The position numbers were made by a program, and so were the translations under genes. The notes beneath the pieces are model-generated. The model saw nothing but the letters and a program-made list of their open reading frames with translations. It was not told the DNA's origin and made no database searches. Shown one piece after another: positions 63,717 to 64,000 of a DNA stretch of 64,000 nt. The DNA is from Streptococcus sp. LPB0220 (GTDB lineage: Bacteria; Bacillota; Bacilli; Lactobacillales; Streptococcaceae): contig NZ_CP044230.1 in the NCBI RefSeq assembly GCF_008727815.1, positions 1,038,001 through 1,102,000 of the forward strand. Direction: 5' to 3'. How positions within the stretch are numbered: position 1 is the first letter of the stretch; each line of letters starts with the position of its first letter.

Positions 63717-64000
63717 ATGAAAGATCCTAAATTACTAGAGACAATGAAAGCATACAAGGGACGGGATGATGTTCCTGATGATTTTGATAATTTTTGGAAT
63801 CAAACCCTAGCAAAGATGACTGAACTGCCTGAATACAAGCTTGAAGAACGAGATTTCAGCATTCCAAATGTGATTTGTTATGAATTAACCTTTAAAGGAA
63901 CCAGAAATGGCCTTGTCTATTCAAGAATGATTCTTCCAAAAACGGATCAAAAGATTCCAGTAATTTTCCATTTTCATGGCTATATGGGACGTTGTTGGGA
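63717..64000 (+). CDS. Acetylxylan esterase/cephalosporin-C deacetylase family, partial
   Basis: The first 94 codons of an AXE1-type esterase, cut by the window end. The start MKDPKLLETMKAYKGRD, the FDNFWNQTLAKM helix and PVIFHFHGYMGRCW (oxyanion loop) are typical; the catalytic serine lies beyond the window. TAAGGAGGA is 6 bases before ATG. The streptococcal homologue deacetylates sugars or antibiotics in vitro. Confidence 0.85.
   Translation, partial: MKDPKLLETMKAYKGRDDVPDDFDNFWNQTLAKMTELPEYKLEERDFSIPNVICYELTFKGTRNGLVYSRMILPKTDQKIPVIFHFHGYMGRCW

Overview
The window reads as a low-GC Firmicute chromosome of the genus Streptococcus, most likely an oral species of the mitis/sanguinis/parasanguinis type. 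The relQ-nadK-rluA-pta order, the cysteine desulfurase-prs-CYTH block, xpt-pbuX behind a guanine riboswitch, split coaB/coaC, and the prfA-prmC-ywlC-glyA run ending in a PvaA-like lysozyme all have the streptococcal arrangement. No rRNA, tRNA, CRISPR array or intact insertion sequence was found.

Layout. 1-6.9 kb: a minus-strand block (DUF4649, DUF1831, cysteine desulfurase, prs, CYTH) diverging from relQ-nadK-RluA-pta. 6.9-19 kb: mutY, a thioredoxin-like protein, phosphohexomutase, a coenzyme A block (coaB, coaC, ECF S component), fhs, a MATE pump, a GNAT, a YdcF protein and brnQ; three copies of a structured intergenic repeat lie here. 19-25 kb is a redox region: ccdA with a thioredoxin lipoprotein, two NAD(P)H:FMN oxidoreductases, a cytoplasmic-type ApbE flavin transferase and NADH oxidase. 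25-32 kb: a ClC exchanger and an iron uptake operon (efeO, Tat-targeted efeB, efeU) with its own tatC-tatA. 32-35 kb is AT-rich and accessory, with hypotheticals, a truncated ADP-ribosylglycohydrolase and palindromes. 35-49.5 kb is core metabolism and translation. 49.5-52.9 kb holds a DUF1002 protein, an integrase stump and an AT-rich DUF4062-like gene beside the 3' end of guaA. 54.5-60.8 kb: a GntR regulator followed by a tight five-gene cluster (glycosyltransferase, short-chain dehydrogenase, metallo-beta-lactamase-fold hydrolase, adenylate-forming enzyme, ketoacyl synthase III) that looks like an uncharacterised lipid or beta-lactone-type pathway. 60.8-64 kb: ylxM-ffh, a DUF915 hydrolase and the start of an acetyl esterase.

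The most interesting signals are: (1) two DATSGAS motifs in a repetitive C-terminal tail of the FMN reductase/PAS protein at 20.6-21.9 kb, matching the ApbE covalent-flavinylation consensus, with apbE in the same gene block; (2) the five-gene biosynthetic cluster; (3) a three-domain repeat RNA with a compensatory base change between copies; (4) PurR-type boxes upstream of fhs and guaC at an identical 53 bp from the -10 element; (5) a DUF4062-like putative defence gene next to an integrase remnant at the guaA integration hotspot. All functional calls are from reading sequence; no database search was run.
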